A stretch of 64,000 nucleotides of DNA, from assembly GCA_023436885.1 (NCBI GenBank), contig JAEZHI010000004.1, forward strand, positions 682,001 to 746,000, given 5' to 3'. The notes under the pieces are model-generated. The model was not told where the DNA came from and ran no database searches. It saw only the letters and a list, made by a program, of their open reading frames with translations. The DNA comes from Pseudomonadota bacterium. GTDB taxonomy: Bacteria > Pseudomonadota > Alphaproteobacteria > Rhizobiales > Pleomorphomonadaceae. The stretch's first letter is position 1; each line of letters opens with the position of its first letter. The position numbers and the translations under genes were made by a program. Shown here in pieces: positions 50,231 through 59,570 of the stretch.

Positions 50231-50980
50231 TTAGGTCAGCCGCCCTTGTGCAAGAGCGAGCGCATCGGCTCCCGCCGGATAGTGAAGCCGGCTGGAGTCA
50301 TCTGTTGCGGCCAGCCAGACGGCCTCGGCGACTTCGCTTTCCTTCGTGGTGAGCGGCGGGTTGGCGAAGGCGGCGAAAATGGGCCGTGCATAGGCCGCGT
50401 AAGCCTCGGGAATGAGGTCACCTACCGGAATATCCGTGTTCTCGGCAAAGCGGGTCGTGGGCGCGTACCCAGGCTCAACCAGCTTTACACGCACACCGAA
50501 CGCAGCAAGCTCATGCGCCAACGATCCGGTAAATCCTTCGACAGCCTGCTTGCTGGCCGTGTAGGCTGCGGCCAACGGCATAGAAGCGAGCGTGACGCTT
50601 GAGGTGACGTTGACGATCACGCCAGATTGGCGTTCCCGCATCTGGGGGATCACCGCCTGCGCCATCGCCATGACGCCGAATGTGTTGGTATCAAACACCT
50701 TGCGTATGTGGTCCATCGGTGTCGCCTCGAAGGCGCCAACGACGCCGATACCGGCATTGTTCACCAATACGTCGATCGGGCCCGCAGCTTTTATCGCTGC
50801 GGCGATGCTGTCCGACTTGGTAACGTCCAGTGGCAGCATTCGTATACGCTCAGATGCAGGGAACAATCCGTCGCGGGGGTTGCGCATGGTGGCGATGACG
50901 GTCCAGCCTTGAGCGTGAAAGTGGCGGGCGATCTCAAAGCCGTAGCCTGACGAACAGCCGGTAATCAGCACCCTTTTCAA
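50231..50980 (-). CDS. SDR family oxidoreductase
   Basis: A 249-residue SDR: GCSSGYGFE cofactor loop near 8-16, NNAGIG near 80, NVTSSVTLASMPLAAAYTAS with catalytic Ser and Tyr, then the Lys. The start is TTG 50980, supported by GGAGG five bases upstream (GGAGGCCGAC then TTG). Divergent from an AraC regulator across a perfect inverted repeat, so probably under its control. Substrate unknown. Confidence 0.88.
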   Translation of the reverse strand: MKRVLITGCSSGYGFEIARHFHAQGWTVIATMRNPRDGLFPASERIRMLPLDVTKSDSIAAAIKAAGPIDVLVNNAGIGVVGAFEATPMDHIRKVFDTNTFGVMAMAQAVIPQMRERQSGVIVNVTSSVTLASMPLAAAYTASKQAVEGFTGSLAHELAAFGVRVKLVEPGYAPTTRFAENTDIPVGDLIPEAYAAYARPIFAAFANPPLTTKESEVAEAVWLAATDDSSRLHYPAGADALALAQGRLT

Positions 50981-51027
50981 GTCGGCCTCCTGTTTCGGTT
51001 GACAGGAGCACTGTAGCCAGCAAGATG

Positions 51028-51052
51028 TGGACTATCACCAACCAATAGTCCA
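51028..51052. promoter_or_regulatory. perfect inverted-repeat operator between SDR and AraC genes
   Basis: TGGACTAT (51028-51035), 9-bp spacer CACCAACCA, ATAGTCCA (51045-51052). It sits 24 nt before the AraC ATG and 48 nt before the SDR start, suitable for divergent control by the AraC protein or another dimeric regulator. Confidence 0.7.
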
Positions 51053-51075
51053 TATTTCATTGGCATAAATCCAAA

Positions 51076-51984
51076 ATGACAGATCCACTCTCCGAGGTGA
51101 TCCGGCTTCTGCATCCTCGAGCCATCTACGCTAAGGAAATCGTCGGCGCAGGCTCTTGGGCCGTCCGCTACACCGCGTTCGGCCAGCCGGGCTTCTGCGC
51201 AATGATTGAAGGGCAGTGCCGTCTTGCCGTCGACGGCGAGGAGCCGGTGGTCCTGGAAGCAGGAGACTTCGTTCTGCTGCCGGCAACGCCGGCCTTCACC
51301 ATGTCAGGACTTGAGAGTGGCCAGATTGTGCATCTCGATCCTTTCGCAACGCCGCATCCCAACGAAGCGATACGGCATGGTCGAGCAGACGGGCCACCGG
51401 ACGTCAGGCAGTTCGGAGGATATTTTACCTTCAGCTCGCCCGATGCCTCTCTATTCGTGTCACTCATGCCACGCATGATCCACATCCGCGGCGTTCCAAG
51501 ACTGTCTCAGTTGGTCCGGTTTTTGGGCGAGGAGGCAGCGCGCGACGACGCCGGTCGAGACCTGATCCTCGAGCGCCTCGTTGAAATTCTGCTGATTGAA
51601 GCGCTCCGGTCTGCCCCGGAACAACAAACGAGACCAGGGTTGCTCCGAGGGCTGAGCGATGACCGTATCGCCATCGCCCTTCGCCATATGCACGGCGAAG
51701 TCGAGCGATCCTGGACGGTACCGGATCTCGCGCGCAAGGCAGGCATGTCCCGCTCGGCTTTTTTCGATCGCTTCTTACGCACCGTCGGAGCACGCCCCAT
51801 GGAATATCTGCTCTCCTGGCGGATGGCTGTAGCAAGGAATCTGCTACGCAACGGAAGCTTGACGCTCGACGAGGTCGCGAGACGGACCGGCTACGGTTCG
51901 GCTAGCACATTCAGTACAGCTTTCAGTCGCTACGTTGGTTCGCCGCCGGGACGCTTCATGCGTCAAGCTGAGCGATCCGAGTAG
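51076..51984 (+). CDS. AraC family regulator with cupin sensor domain
   Basis: A 302-residue regulator. The N-terminal half is a cupin-6-type sensor (GFCAMIEGQCRLAVDGEEPV, LEAGDFVLLPATPAFTM), and the C-terminal 100 residues hold two helix-turn-helix motifs: WTVPDLARKAGMSRSAFFDR and LTLDEVARRTGYGSASTFS, followed by PPGRFMRQ. Regulators of this type often control a divergent oxidoreductase, here the SDR at 50231. Inducer unknown. Confidence 0.92.
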   Translation: MTDPLSEVIRLLHPRAIYAKEIVGAGSWAVRYTAFGQPGFCAMIEGQCRLAVDGEEPVVLEAGDFVLLPATPAFTMSGLESGQIVHLDPFATPHPNEAIRHGRADGPPDVRQFGGYFTFSSPDASLFVSLMPRMIHIRGVPRLSQLVRFLGEEAARDDAGRDLILERLVEILLIEALRSAPEQQTRPGLLRGLSDDRIAIALRHMHGEVERSWTVPDLARKAGMSRSAFFDRFLRTVGARPMEYLLSWRMAVARNLLRNGSLTLDEVARRTGYGSASTFSTAFSRYVGSPPGRFMRQAERSE

Positions 51985-52096
51985 CACTCCGGAGCCATAA
52001 CGTTATCGCGCGGCCCCCAGCTCTGATGTGGGTTCCCGGCCAATCTAGCGCTATAAACTTCAACCCCTCAGCACTTGGCTGAAACGGAGTGCTCAA

Positions 52097-52408
52097 ATGG
52101 TTCTCTTGGAATTTGCAATGTACCCGGTTGGCAAGGGCGAGAGCCTCAGCCCCTACGTCGCCCGGTCGCTCGATATCATCGACAAGAGCGGGGTTGCCTA
52201 CCAACTCACGCCGATGGGGACGATTCTCGAAGGCGAATGGAACGACGTGATGGCTGTCGTGACCAAGTGCTTCGAGGCGATGCGCGCCGACTGCCCGCGT
52301 GTCGAGGTGGCGCTCAAGGTCGACTATCGCGAGGGCGAGGCGAGCCGGCTCGCCAGCAAAATCACGTCTGTCGAGGAAAAACTCGGGCGCAAGCTCAGTT
52401 CGGGCTGA
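52097..52408 (+). CDS. MTH1187 family thiamine-binding protein
   Basis: A 103-residue ferredoxin-like-fold protein: LLEFAMYPVGKGESLSPYVA, SGVAYQLTPMGTILEGEWN, CPRVEVALKVDYREG and the C-terminal LGRKL. The MTH1187/YkoF-like (DUF77) family binds thiamine or related molecules in the cytosol. ATG 52097 follows GGAG at about 9 nt. No thiamine genes adjoin it, although tenA is elsewhere in the window. Confidence 0.87.
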   Translation: MVLLEFAMYPVGKGESLSPYVARSLDIIDKSGVAYQLTPMGTILEGEWNDVMAVVTKCFEAMRADCPRVEVALKVDYREGEASRLASKITSVEEKLGRKLSSG

Positions 52409-52488
52409 AAGGCCGAATTCCAAATGACATAGGACTGTGCCACAGGAGTCGAAGTTCCCGTGCAGGCGGTAGCGATTGCTCCTCTTTG

Positions 52489-53961
52489 ATGCGCTCTCGC
52501 TACCTAGAAAGAGTGGCTTCTCCGGTGTCCGAAGAGCGGAAAGAAACGCTGATCCTCAAGCTGACCGGCGCTTTCGTCGCCGTGCAGTTCGTTGCATTGA
52601 CGCTTTTGCCCACCCTAGGCAGCTCGTCGCCGCCGCTCGACGTCGTCGAGGGCTGGATATGGGCGCCACATTGGCTCCTCGGCACATACAAGCACCCGCC
52701 GATGCCGGCGTGGACCATTCAAGCGCTGCACTGGGTCGTGCCCAGCCCGATCCTCGGACCTTACATCCTCTCGCAGCTCGCCGTAGCACTAACCTATCTT
52801 TTCGTGTTCATGACAGGCTGCCTTGTTCTGGATCGCCAGCGGGCTGCGGTAGGCGTGTTGCTGTTGGCAGGGTCGTTTTATTTTACCATCCCCACCATCG
52901 AGTATAACCACAACGTCCTGCAGATGCCCTTCTGGGCAGCGACCGTCTTCACAACAGCGCGCTTACGCTCGCGCCCCTCAGCCTGGTCTCTGTGGCTGCT
53001 GCTGGGGGCTTTGGCCGGCCTCGGCCTTTACGTCAAATATGCGTTCGCAATGCTACTCGTTGTCGTGGCGCTTTACTCGCTGTTCGAGAATGGCCTCCGT
53101 GCGCAATATCTGACGTTCCGCCCTTACGCTGCAGCCTTGATCTGTCTGGTCATTTTCGCACCCCATCTCAAATGGATCGTCGATAGCAATTTCCAGCCAT
53201 TCACCTACGCACTGCAACGCGCCAGTAACGTGAGCTCGTTCTGGCGGCCCCTAGGCTTTGCTGTGGCTCAGCTCGCCGATCATTCCCCAATACTTCTGTT
53301 GCTGGCCGTTGCCGGTATTCCGGCTATCCGGCGCGGAGAACCAGCCCACATCAGTGGCGGCGATCTCCGGTTCCTGCGTCTGATGACCTTCGGCCCTCTC
53401 CTACTGACGATCATCGTGGGATTTGCCATGAGAATCGGACTTCTCGACATGTGGGGCATGCCGATGTTTACGACGGCGGGCCTCTGGACGATCGCGGAAC
53501 TACGACGACACGGGCCCGTTGCAGCTACCAAGCGCCTGGCGCTCACATCCATCACTTTGGTCGCGGCAGTCGGTATCGCCCTCGGTAGCCAACCCCTGTG
53601 GAGCCATAAAAAGTCACGCACGGCTTGGCCTACGCATGAGATAGCCCAACAGGCGGAAGCCGTTTGGGCAAAGCGTGTCGGCAAACCGCTCCTGCTGGTG
53701 GGAGGCGATGAATGGTGGGTGCCTGGACTGGTGGCGATCGGAGCTGAAACAAGGCCGGATGTCATCATCGGCAACGACCTGTCGGTCTCGCCCTGGGTAT
53801 CGCCTGAAGAGGTAAAGCGCGACGGCGTGCTCTACATTGCCCGTTCGTCTTCCGCCCGCCCCGACTATTGCGCGCCTGTGAATGAAACCGAGGCGCTGTC
53901 ACCCGGACCAGGGTTTCCCGAGTTCAGCGTGTCCATCTGCATGCCGGAGAGCGGCCAATAG
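52489..53961 (+). CDS. GT39/ArnT-like membrane glycosyltransferase
   Basis: ATG 52489 (MRSRYLERVASPVSEE) opens a 490-residue protein with about ten membrane helices and a small C-terminal soluble domain. The first periplasmic loop DVVEGWIWAPHWLLGTYKHP with PPMPAW is the catalytic-loop signature of dolichyl-phosphate-mannose/undecaprenyl-phosphate sugar transferases (PMT_2/GT39). It would move a sugar from a lipid carrier to a periplasmic acceptor. The longer frame from 52075 crosses the thiamine-binding gene and is rejected. Acceptor unknown. Confidence 0.85.
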   Translation: MRSRYLERVASPVSEERKETLILKLTGAFVAVQFVALTLLPTLGSSSPPLDVVEGWIWAPHWLLGTYKHPPMPAWTIQALHWVVPSPILGPYILSQLAVALTYLFVFMTGCLVLDRQRAAVGVLLLAGSFYFTIPTIEYNHNVLQMPFWAATVFTTARLRSRPSAWSLWLLLGALAGLGLYVKYAFAMLLVVVALYSLFENGLRAQYLTFRPYAAALICLVIFAPHLKWIVDSNFQPFTYALQRASNVSSFWRPLGFAVAQLADHSPILLLLAVAGIPAIRRGEPAHISGGDLRFLRLMTFGPLLLTIIVGFAMRIGLLDMWGMPMFTTAGLWTIAELRRHGPVAATKRLALTSITLVAAVGIALGSQPLWSHKKSRTAWPTHEIAQQAEAVWAKRVGKPLLLVGGDEWWVPGLVAIGAETRPDVIIGNDLSVSPWVSPEEVKRDGVLYIARSSSARPDYCAPVNETEALSPGPGFPEFSVSICMPESGQ

Positions 53962-54005
53962 CGACGGAGCTTCCGTACTGTCCAAAGCACCGTCGCGTCA
54001 AAGGC

Positions 54006-54989
54006 TCAAACCGCCGGACCAGTGCCCGCATCCTTCATGGTCGCCTGAATGAAGGCCGCAGACTCCGAGAGCTTGGCCGTCTCCCATTCATTCAATGTGA
54101 CGGGGAGTTGCTTCAAGATTCCGTCGCGCCCGATCATGCAGGGCATGCTTAGAGCGACGTTGCCATCATATCCATATTGTCCACGGAGTGTGGTGGAAGC
54201 CGGGTAGATGCTACGCTCATCGAGCAGAACAGCCTTGGCCATGGTGATGGCCGCCTGGGCAACGCCGGCGTTGGTCCAGCCCTTGCCGTTCAGCACGTCG
54301 TAAGCAGCACTGACGATCTTGGCCTTGACCACTTCGGGATCGTTGATGTCCTGCGTTGCTGTGAAATACCGGCCGAGTTCACCAAACGGGATACCGCCGA
54401 CGTTGACGTGACTGAGCACAGGGAAGGCGGTCCGACCGTGTTCGCCCATCATGAAGCCGGTGACCGATTTCGGATCTATCCCGTAGGTGCCGGCTATCAG
54501 CTTGCGGAGCCGTGCCGAGTCGAGCATGGTGCCCGTGCCGAAAACCCGCCCGCGCGGATAGCCGAACTCGTTCTCGGCAATGTAGACCATTGAATCCAGC
54601 GGATTGGTGATCAGGATCACGATGGCATCCCTGGTATATCGGATGATGCCGGCCATCACCTCCCGAATGACACCGCAGTTGGCCTTTGTCAGAAGCGCGC
54701 GATCAGGCTCGGCTTTGGGTTTGCTCGGGTCGGGAACGACGCTGCCGCCCGCGGCGATGATGATGACATCTGCGTCGGCACATTGCTCATACCCACCATC
54801 GGAAACATCCACGTTCGTCATGTAGGTCTGTGCTGTCGCATGTGCTTGGTCGAGCGCTTCGCCATAGGCAACGTTCTTCTGAGCATCGATGACGCCGATT
54901 TTTCCGAACAGTTCGGTCTTCATCGCATCGGCCAGAACATAGGAGCCGACATGCCCGACGCCGACGACGACCAGCTTATTAGTGTGCAC
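54006..54989 (-). CDS. L-lactate/L-2-hydroxyisocaproate dehydrogenase-like protein
   Basis: A 327-residue LDH-fold enzyme. KLVVVGVGHVGSYV binds NAD; PDRALLTKANCGVI carries the mobile-loop arginine; NPLDSMVYIAEN, GTMLDSARLRKLIAG and GFMMGEHGRTAFPV hold Asp, Arg and His of the active site. The spacing and insertion SVVPDPSKPKAEPD resemble the L-2-hydroxyisocaproate branch of the family, which reduces branched 2-oxoacids. Start codon at 54989 is ATG, and the 340 bp before it contain no gene. Distinct from the LDH-like gene at 22106. Confidence 0.86.
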   Translation of the reverse strand: MHTNKLVVVGVGHVGSYVLADAMKTELFGKIGVIDAQKNVAYGEALDQAHATAQTYMTNVDVSDGGYEQCADADVIIIAAGGSVVPDPSKPKAEPDRALLTKANCGVIREVMAGIIRYTRDAIVILITNPLDSMVYIAENEFGYPRGRVFGTGTMLDSARLRKLIAGTYGIDPKSVTGFMMGEHGRTAFPVLSHVNVGGIPFGELGRYFTATQDINDPEVVKAKIVSAAYDVLNGKGWTNAGVAQAAITMAKAVLLDERSIYPASTTLRGQYGYDGNVALSMPCMIGRDGILKQLPVTLNEWETAKLSESAAFIQATMKDAGTGPAV

Positions 54990-55329
54990 GATTTTAAGTT
55001 CCCCATGGTGACCGTCTGCGCATTCCGGACGCTCGATCTCCTACCTGTTTGCGCCCAAACGGCACGCAGGTGCTCGTACTCCCCCGAAGGTGGAGCGACA
55101 AGCTCATTGAATGGGCATCCGGATCGCCGATGCATCAGAATCATCAAGCCGGAACAAATCGGTAGCATCCGGAGAAGACTTGATCGCGGACACCCGAACG
55201 TACCGGAAGCATCATGGAAGGTTCATGGAATCGTCAGCAAAATCGAGAAGCAGCCGACAAGAATGGCCCCATCCGCAGTTTGCCGCAAACAAGAGCAGCC
55301 TTATCGTCTAGCCAGCAGGGAACAAGCCA
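54990..55329. other. 340-bp intergenic region without a recognised gene
   Basis: Lies between the divergent LDH-like and isomerase genes. Short ORFs here (for example 55111-55311) have implausible composition and no ribosome site. It should contain both promoters. No repeat or hairpin stands out. Confidence 0.5.
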
Positions 55330-56244
55330 ATGCCTAACATCGTCGCCGCCGGTTTTAGCGCCAGCTCGCGAGACGGAGAGATCGACAGTCTCGGCGAAGA
55401 CCTCGAACATCTTGTCTCCATAGGCGCCGATGTCGCGGAGCTGGGGCTCACTGGTATCGACCTTATCGCCGGCGGAAGGATTATCGGCGATCGGCTACGT
55501 CGGCTCGCCGCCATGACCGCCAGACTCCCTCTCCGTTACAGCGTGCATGGCCCGGTCTCATCCAACTTCATGGATCCCGAAACCCTGCCGCTGCAACTCT
55601 CTGCCGCCAAGGCATTAGTCGAGGTCTGTGACCGCATCGGTGCGCGCATCCTAGTGCAGCATGGTGGAGAACTGCGCCGGGAACAGGTGAAAGAACGCTC
55701 GGGCGCCGAGACGCGTCAGCGCGAAGCCCTTCTCGAGCTGGCCGAGTTCGCCTCCCGCTACGACGTCCGCATCGCTCTCGAGAACATCTTCACTACGGAA
55801 GAAGGGCAATATCGACAGACGCCATCCGAATTGGCAGCGACTGTCCAGGAGATCAAGCATCCCAACCTGGTCGCGCTCATCGATTTCAGCCACGCCTACA
55901 TTGAAGCAACCTATCGAGGACTGGATTTCAAAGCAGAACTGGCGGCCATGGCTCCGGTAACCGGCCACCTCCACGTTCACGATAGTTTTGGCCGTCCATT
56001 GGGCCGCTTCAAGCCCTTCTATCCTCAGGAAGCAACTGCCTTGGGGCTGGGCGATCTTCACATGCCACTCGGCTGGGGAGATATCGCTTGGGAAAGCTTG
56101 TTCGCCGAAATCGACGTTCTGCCCAACACCTTGCTCATCATGGAAATCGAGGCGCGATACCGCTCGGAACAGTCAGAGTCCCTGGCCATCGCACGACGCC
56201 TGATGGACATCAATGCGGGTAGAGCCGCCAAGGCAGCCGAATGA
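55330..56244 (+). CDS. sugar phosphate isomerase/epimerase family protein
   Basis: A 304-residue TIM-barrel of the xylose isomerase-like (AP endonuclease 2) family. Metal and active-site elements are visible: YSVHGPVSSNF, ILVQHGGEL, VRIALENIFTTEEG with the metal Glu, ALIDFSHAYIEA, and HLHVHDSFGRPLGR. C-terminal MEIEARYRSEQSE supplies a further Glu. ATG 55330 (MPNIVAAGFSASSRDG). Alone in its transcript, with a GC-rich hairpin (GCCGGCG/CGCCGGC) just after the stop near 56258-56282. Substrate not assigned. Confidence 0.85.
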   Translation: MPNIVAAGFSASSRDGEIDSLGEDLEHLVSIGADVAELGLTGIDLIAGGRIIGDRLRRLAAMTARLPLRYSVHGPVSSNFMDPETLPLQLSAAKALVEVCDRIGARILVQHGGELRREQVKERSGAETRQREALLELAEFASRYDVRIALENIFTTEEGQYRQTPSELAATVQEIKHPNLVALIDFSHAYIEATYRGLDFKAELAAMAPVTGHLHVHDSFGRPLGRFKPFYPQEATALGLGDLHMPLGWGDIAWESLFAEIDVLPNTLLIMEIEARYRSEQSESLAIARRLMDINAGRAAKAAE

Positions 56245-56300
56245 TCAGGTGTGACCCGCGCCGGCGATGACGCAGCGCCGGCCCACAATAACTCCCAGAC

Positions 56301-57656
56301 TCAGAACACCTTGAGCCCGTTCAGAAGCACGATCACGATGGCAACCGGCGCAACGAAGCGAACCAGGAAGAACACGCTGCGGATTGCGATGCGGTTGAGC
56401 GGAGAGCCAACCTCGGCAAGCCGCTTTTCGGGAGCTGCCAGACCATAGACCCAGCCGACGAACAGGCAGATCAGGATGCCGCCGACAGGCAGCAGGATGT
56501 TCGAACTCAGGAAGTCGAACAGATCAAATGGATTGAGCCCGAAGATCTTGAGGTTGGCAGTCACGCTCTGCGAGAGTGCGGCCGGGACGCCCAGCACCGC
56601 GATCATGGCAATGGTGCCGATCGCAGCCATCTTTCTCGGCAGGCGGAAGCGCTCGGATAGGATGGCCACCATCACTTCCAGAAGCGACAGGATCGCGCCA
56701 ATGCTGGCGATGGCGGTCAGCAGGAAGAACAGTGCCATGAACACGGTACCGCCCGGCATGGACGTGAACACGGCCGGAATGGTCATGAACACCAACGACG
56801 GTCCGGCCGCTGGCTCAAAGCCGAAAGCGAAGACCGCGGGAAAGATCGCGATACCTGCAAGGAGCGACACCGAAAGATCTGCGAACATGACGCGCGTGGC
56901 CGTGGCGGCAATGTTCTGTTCTTCGCGGAAATAGCTGCCATAGGTCAGCATGGTCCCCATGCCGAGCGAAAGCTTGAAGAAGGCAAGCCCAAGCGCGGTG
57001 AGCATCACTGCAGGCGTTATCTTCGAAAAGTCCGGATGGAATAGAAAGGCCAGGCCCTGCTCTGCACCGGTCAGCGTCAGGCTGCGAACGCAGAGGATGA
57101 GCAGCAGAATGAACAGCAGCGGCATCAGTCGCCGCGTGACGGCCTCGATGCCCTTGGAAACGCCGAAGGCGATGATGAAGCCCGTCAGTGCCAGCACCAC
57201 CCACTGCCAGATCAATGATGACCAGGGATTTGAAACCATCTGACCAAAGACGACCTCAGCCGCTTTCGGATCGGTCGTGGCAATTTCGCCGCTTAGTGAC
57301 TTGAAGATGTAGGCATAGACCCAGCCGGCAACCTCTGAATAGAAGGCCGTGATGAGAAGCGCAGCCATGAAGCCCATCCAGCCGATAGCTTTCCACCACC
57401 ACTGGTTCTTTGGTGCCAGCTTTTCAAAGCTGGTGATCGCGTCGGCCCTGGCCGTTCGGCCAAGCATGATCTCCGAAATCATCACCGGCAGGCCGACGAT
57501 GATCGTCGCCGCCAGATAAACCAGAAGAAAACCGGCGCCGCCATTGCTGCCGGTCAGCGATGGAAACTTCCAGATGTTGCCCAGACCAACGGCCGACCCG
57601 AGGGTCGCCATAAGTGCGCCGAATGTGCTGGTAAACCCGTCACGACCTTGAGACAT
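56301..57656 (-). CDS. sodium-dependent transporter (NSS/SNF family)
   Basis: A 451-residue LeuT-like transporter with 11-12 helices. ATG 57656 (MSQGRDGFTSTFGALMATLG) begins the family signature, followed by SAVGLGNIWKFPSLTGSNGG, which contains the Na+ and substrate-binding unwound helix 1. Helix 6 region is ALGLAFFKLSLGMGTMLTYGSY. Bacterial members import amino acids with Na+. The longer frame to 57842 lacks a convincing start. No neighbour suggests the substrate, though the methionine-type ABC cluster follows. Confidence 0.93.
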   Translation of the reverse strand: MSQGRDGFTSTFGALMATLGSAVGLGNIWKFPSLTGSNGGAGFLLVYLAATIIVGLPVMISEIMLGRTARADAITSFEKLAPKNQWWWKAIGWMGFMAALLITAFYSEVAGWVYAYIFKSLSGEIATTDPKAAEVVFGQMVSNPWSSLIWQWVVLALTGFIIAFGVSKGIEAVTRRLMPLLFILLLILCVRSLTLTGAEQGLAFLFHPDFSKITPAVMLTALGLAFFKLSLGMGTMLTYGSYFREEQNIAATATRVMFADLSVSLLAGIAIFPAVFAFGFEPAAGPSLVFMTIPAVFTSMPGGTVFMALFFLLTAIASIGAILSLLEVMVAILSERFRLPRKMAAIGTIAMIAVLGVPAALSQSVTANLKIFGLNPFDLFDFLSSNILLPVGGILICLFVGWVYGLAAPEKRLAEVGSPLNRIAIRSVFFLVRFVAPVAIVIVLLNGLKVF

Positions 57657-57795
57657 GTCCGCTTCGCCCCCTGCGACCTTATTCGTTTGAGCAAAGCTAT
57701 TGTCCACGCGCGCGAGGCGTTCAAGATAGGGACGCCCACACACTTCGGCCACTCTGTGCAAAAGAGACGTTGGATATGGAGGCCGCGGATCAGTC

Positions 57796-58482
57796 TCAGC
57801 GGCGTCGGCGGGCCAGTCGATGGTTGACTGCGAAGGCAGCACGATCGCCTGCGAACTGGATGAGTTGAACCAGGACCACCAGGATGACGACGACGATCAG
57901 CATCACCTCGGGCATGAAACGCTGGTAGCCATAGCGGATGCCGAGGTCGCCGAGCCCGCCGCCGCCCACCGTGCCGGCCATGGTGGAATAACCAACCAGG
58001 CTGACCAGCGTCACCGTGACGCCGGCGACGATACCCGGTAGCGCCTCGGGAATGATCACCTTGAGGATGATCTGCAAGGGCGTGGCGCCAATCGCTTCGG
58101 CGGCCTCGATCAGACCGTGATCGACCTCACGCATCGACGTTTCGGCAAGGCGGGCGAACAGCGGTGCGATGGCGACGGTGAGCGGAACGATGGCCGCCGA
58201 CGTGCCCACCGACGTGCCGACCAAAAGCCGGGTCAACGGGATGATGGCCACCATCATGATGATGAAGGGCGTCGACCGGATCAGGTTGACGAAGGTGCCG
58301 ACCACCTTGTTGAGGAGCGGCCGGGTGAAGATATGGCCCGGTGTCGTCACCACCAGAAGCACGCCGAGTGGCAGGCCAAGCACCAGAGAGAGAAGCGCCG
58401 ATACGGAGACCATCACGGCCGTCTGCGTCAGCGATTCCAGGAGAAGATTGGCAAGGGCCGGACTAAGCAAGCCGAACAACAT
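57796..58482 (-). CDS. metI: methionine-type ABC importer permease
   Basis: A 228-residue permease with five predicted helices and the EAA loop HGLIEAAEAIGATPLQIILK followed by VIIPEALPGI. Matches MetI in length and pattern (GTVGGGGLGDLGIRYGYQRF). ATG 58482 has GGAGG upstream and overlaps the end of the ATPase gene by 20 nt. Membrane channel for the importer encoded with the ATPase and binding protein. Confidence 0.93.
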   Translation of the reverse strand: MLFGLLSPALANLLLESLTQTAVMVSVSALLSLVLGLPLGVLLVVTTPGHIFTRPLLNKVVGTFVNLIRSTPFIIMMVAIIPLTRLLVGTSVGTSAAIVPLTVAIAPLFARLAETSMREVDHGLIEAAEAIGATPLQIILKVIIPEALPGIVAGVTVTLVSLVGYSTMAGTVGGGGLGDLGIRYGYQRFMPEVMLIVVVILVVLVQLIQFAGDRAAFAVNHRLARRRR

Positions 58483-59560
58483 GGCCGATGACCTCCGCGA
58501 AGAGACCGAGTGAGACGAGATGGGCGACGATGGCGTCGAGATGCGTCTCGCCGTTGGCGAGTGCCAGCGTCAGGACGCCCAGAGGCCGGTCGCCGACATA
58601 GTCGATGCGGCCGAACAGGATGTTTGGCTCGACGGGGTAACGATGAATGAGATTGGCAATGATCGGCTGATGAGCGTAGTCGCCGGAAAAGATGATGCGC
58701 AGCACCGGATCGGTATCCGGTCCTGGATCGGCCCGCAGCCGGCGCTCGACCGGCGGGGGCAACTCGTGGGCGACGAGACCGGACAGGAATGAGCGAGCCA
58801 CCGGAGACTTCGGAAACGCCAGGACGTCGAAGGTCGGCCCCTCTTCCACCAGTCGGCCACGTTCGAGAACGGCGACGTGGCTGGCGATGTCGCGAACCAC
58901 CTGCATCTCGTGTGTGATCAGGACGATGGTCAGGCCGAGGCGCCGATTGATATCCTTCAGAAGCTCGAGGATCTGCTCGGTGGTCTCGGGATCGAGGGCC
59001 GAGGTGGCTTCATCGCACAGCAGGACCGAGGGGTTGGTGGCAAGCGCCCGAGCGATGCCGACCCGCTGCTTCTGGCCGCCGGAGAGTTCCGACGGATAGC
59101 TTTTCGCCTTGTCGGCCAGGCCGACCAGGTCGAGCAGCGGGGGGATGCGCCGCGCGATTTCGGCGCGCGACAGGCCAATCACTTCCAGCGGCAGCGCCAC
59201 ATTGCCCGCCACAGTGCGCGACGACAACAGGTTGAAGTGCTGGAAGATCATGCCGATGCCGCGCCGCGCCGATCGAAGCTCGGCTCCGGAGAGTGCGGTG
59301 ATGTCGCGTCCGGCGACCAGCACCCGACCGCTGCTCGGGCGCTCCAGGTTGTTGATGCAGCGCACCAGCGTCGACTTGCCGGCCCCGGAACGGCCGATGA
59401 TGCCGTGGATGTCGCCCTGCCCGATGGTCAGCGACACGTCATCCAGAACCGGTCCGACAGCCGGGTCGAAGATCTTGCCAAGCCGCTCGAGGCGGATGGC
59501 CGGCACTTTCGTCGCCGCCTCGGGCGGTGCGAAGTCGGCTGACTGGGGCAAGGCGTTCAT
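58463..59560 (-). CDS. metN: methionine-type ABC importer ATPase
   Basis: A 365-residue ATPase with MetN architecture: Walker A GRSGAGKST near 56, Q-loop IFQHFNLLSSRTV, signature LSGGQKQRVGIARAL, Walker B VLLCDEATSALDPET and H-loop ITHEM. The last 95 residues form the NIL regulatory domain (…VLRIIFSGDYAHQPI … PLGVLTLAL), which in MetN binds methionine and inhibits transport. ATG 59560 has GGAGG upstream. Sits between metQ and metI. Confidence 0.95.
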   Translation of the reverse strand: MNALPQSADFAPPEAATKVPAIRLERLGKIFDPAVGPVLDDVSLTIGQGDIHGIIGRSGAGKSTLVRCINNLERPSSGRVLVAGRDITALSGAELRSARRGIGMIFQHFNLLSSRTVAGNVALPLEVIGLSRAEIARRIPPLLDLVGLADKAKSYPSELSGGQKQRVGIARALATNPSVLLCDEATSALDPETTEQILELLKDINRRLGLTIVLITHEMQVVRDIASHVAVLERGRLVEEGPTFDVLAFPKSPVARSFLSGLVAHELPPPVERRLRADPGPDTDPVLRIIFSGDYAHQPIIANLIHRYPVEPNILFGRIDYVGDRPLGVLTLALANGETHLDAIVAHLVSLGLFAEVIGHVVRLA

Positions 59561-59570
59561 CGGGGCCTCC

